In this document: piece by piece, positions 13,234-13,646 of the stretch
Layout of the letters: each line of letters starts with the position of its first letter
Numbering within the stretch: position 1 is the stretch's first letter
Assembly (NCBI GenBank): GCA_002493305.1
Contig: DKYJ01000039.1
Location: 80,288-93,933, forward strand
Direction: 5' to 3'
Length of the DNA: 13,646 nt
Origin: Clostridiales bacterium UBA7103
GTDB lineage: Bacteria > Bacillota > Clostridia > Oscillospirales > Oscillospiraceae
Notes under the pieces: model-generated
Databases searched by the model: none
What the model saw: only the letters and a program-made list of their open reading frames with translations
What the model was told of the DNA's origin: nothing
Position numbers and translations under genes: made by a program

Positions 13234-13646
13234 GTGAAAGATCTCAAGCATTTGATCTATTTTGAGAATCTGCTTCAGGAAGCCAATAATGAATTGGTGC
13301 AGAAAGCCAAGGCGGAGGGAAAATACGCCATTGGCTATACCTGCTATTTTATGCCTGAAGTGCTTCTCGACCTGCCGGGCTGCTTCTCAGTCCGACTGAG
13401 AGCGCCCCGCTGCACATCCCCGGATATTGCGACCTACTACATGTCTGCCCGCGTCTGTCACTATGCCCGCAGCCTGATGGAGCGCGCCCTGGAGGGCGGC
13501 TACAATTTCCTGGACGCCCAGATGGCTACCGAGACCTGCACCGCAACCTGCCGCTTCCAGGAGCATTTAAAACAGAAGCACCTGGACACCGTGGAGGATA
13601 TGCGGATCATCGACAACGACAATTTCTTCTGCGAGTTCATCGATGT
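13234..13646 (+). CDS. 2-hydroxyacyl-CoA dehydratase family subunit, N-terminal 137 residues (3' end outside window)
   Basis: The frame reads KDLKHLIYFENLLQEANNEL and continues open to the window end. The sequence GYTCYFMPEVLLDLPGCFSVRLRAPRCTSPDIATYYMS (about 36-74) closely matches the N-terminal pattern of the HgdA/HgdB-BcrB/BcrC (PF06050) family, in which the substrate-binding subunits carry 4Fe-4S clusters and remove water from (R)-2-hydroxyacyl-CoA in amino-acid fermentation. Cys79 (VCHYARS) and the Cys at TETCTATC (about 102-108) are cluster-ligand candidates. The start is GTG at 13234 with a perfect AGGAGG (13222-13227) six bases upstream. Which subunit, which substrate, and whether an activator gene follows cannot be seen here. 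It has its own promoter and structured leader. Confidence 0.85.
   Translation, partial: MKDLKHLIYFENLLQEANNELVQKAKAEGKYAIGYTCYFMPEVLLDLPGCFSVRLRAPRCTSPDIATYYMSARVCHYARSLMERALEGGYNFLDAQMATETCTATCRFQEHLKQKHLDTVEDMRIIDNDNFFCEFID

Overview
The window reads as a low-to-mid GC Clostridia chromosome, most likely a gut Oscillospiraceae/Ruminococcaceae-type anaerobe. Supporting signs are AGGAGG-type ribosome binding sites, TTG and GTG starts, sigma-A promoters close to TTGACA-17-TATAAT, Firmicutes-style protein families, a 2-hydroxyacyl-CoA dehydratase (an anaerobic, oxygen-sensitive enzyme family) and a self-folding intergenic repeat of a kind I associate with that group. The lineage call is an inference from gene content. 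No rRNA, tRNA, CRISPR array, transposase or phage gene is visible.

Left part (1-3798): on the minus strand lie pgi (glucose-6-phosphate isomerase, cut by the window edge) and, upstream of it, a secreted D-Ala-D-Ala carboxypeptidase of the PBP5 type. pgi has its own promoter, bracketed by a perfect 15-bp inverted repeat. A 422-bp intergenic region separates them from a plus-strand AI-2E-family membrane protein with its own promoter.

Middle (3799-6500): a dense, self-folding, gene-free repeat element sits between the convergent AI-2E gene and a cysteine desulfurase. The desulfurase is divergent from mtaB, a tRNA methylthiotransferase, across only 40 bp; the desulfurase promoter lies inside the first codons of mtaB. 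The two are functionally compatible: sulfur mobilisation and Fe-S-dependent tRNA thiolation.

Right-middle (6497-11251): a promoter overlapping the mtaB stop codon drives a long leader and then serC-serA (serine synthesis, overlapping by 8 bp), an MTA/SAH-nucleosidase-like protein and a GtrII-type membrane glucosyltransferase (4-bp overlap). A strong intrinsic terminator ends the unit. The serC leader holds an 8-nt perfect complement of the serC Shine-Dalgarno region and competing pairings, so it looks like a translational switch.

Right end (11261-13646): an operon of a small membrane protein, a 68-aa XRE-type repressor and an alanyl-tRNA editing protein (AlaX) is preceded by two near-identical operators, one containing the -35 box and one at the expected transcription start. 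It looks autoregulated. Next comes a separate promoter, a well-folded leader RNA and the start of a 2-hydroxyacyl-CoA dehydratase subunit that runs off the window. The most novel-looking items are the two structured 5' leaders (serC and the dehydratase) and the twin-operator module; none of the leaders matches a riboswitch class I can recognise.
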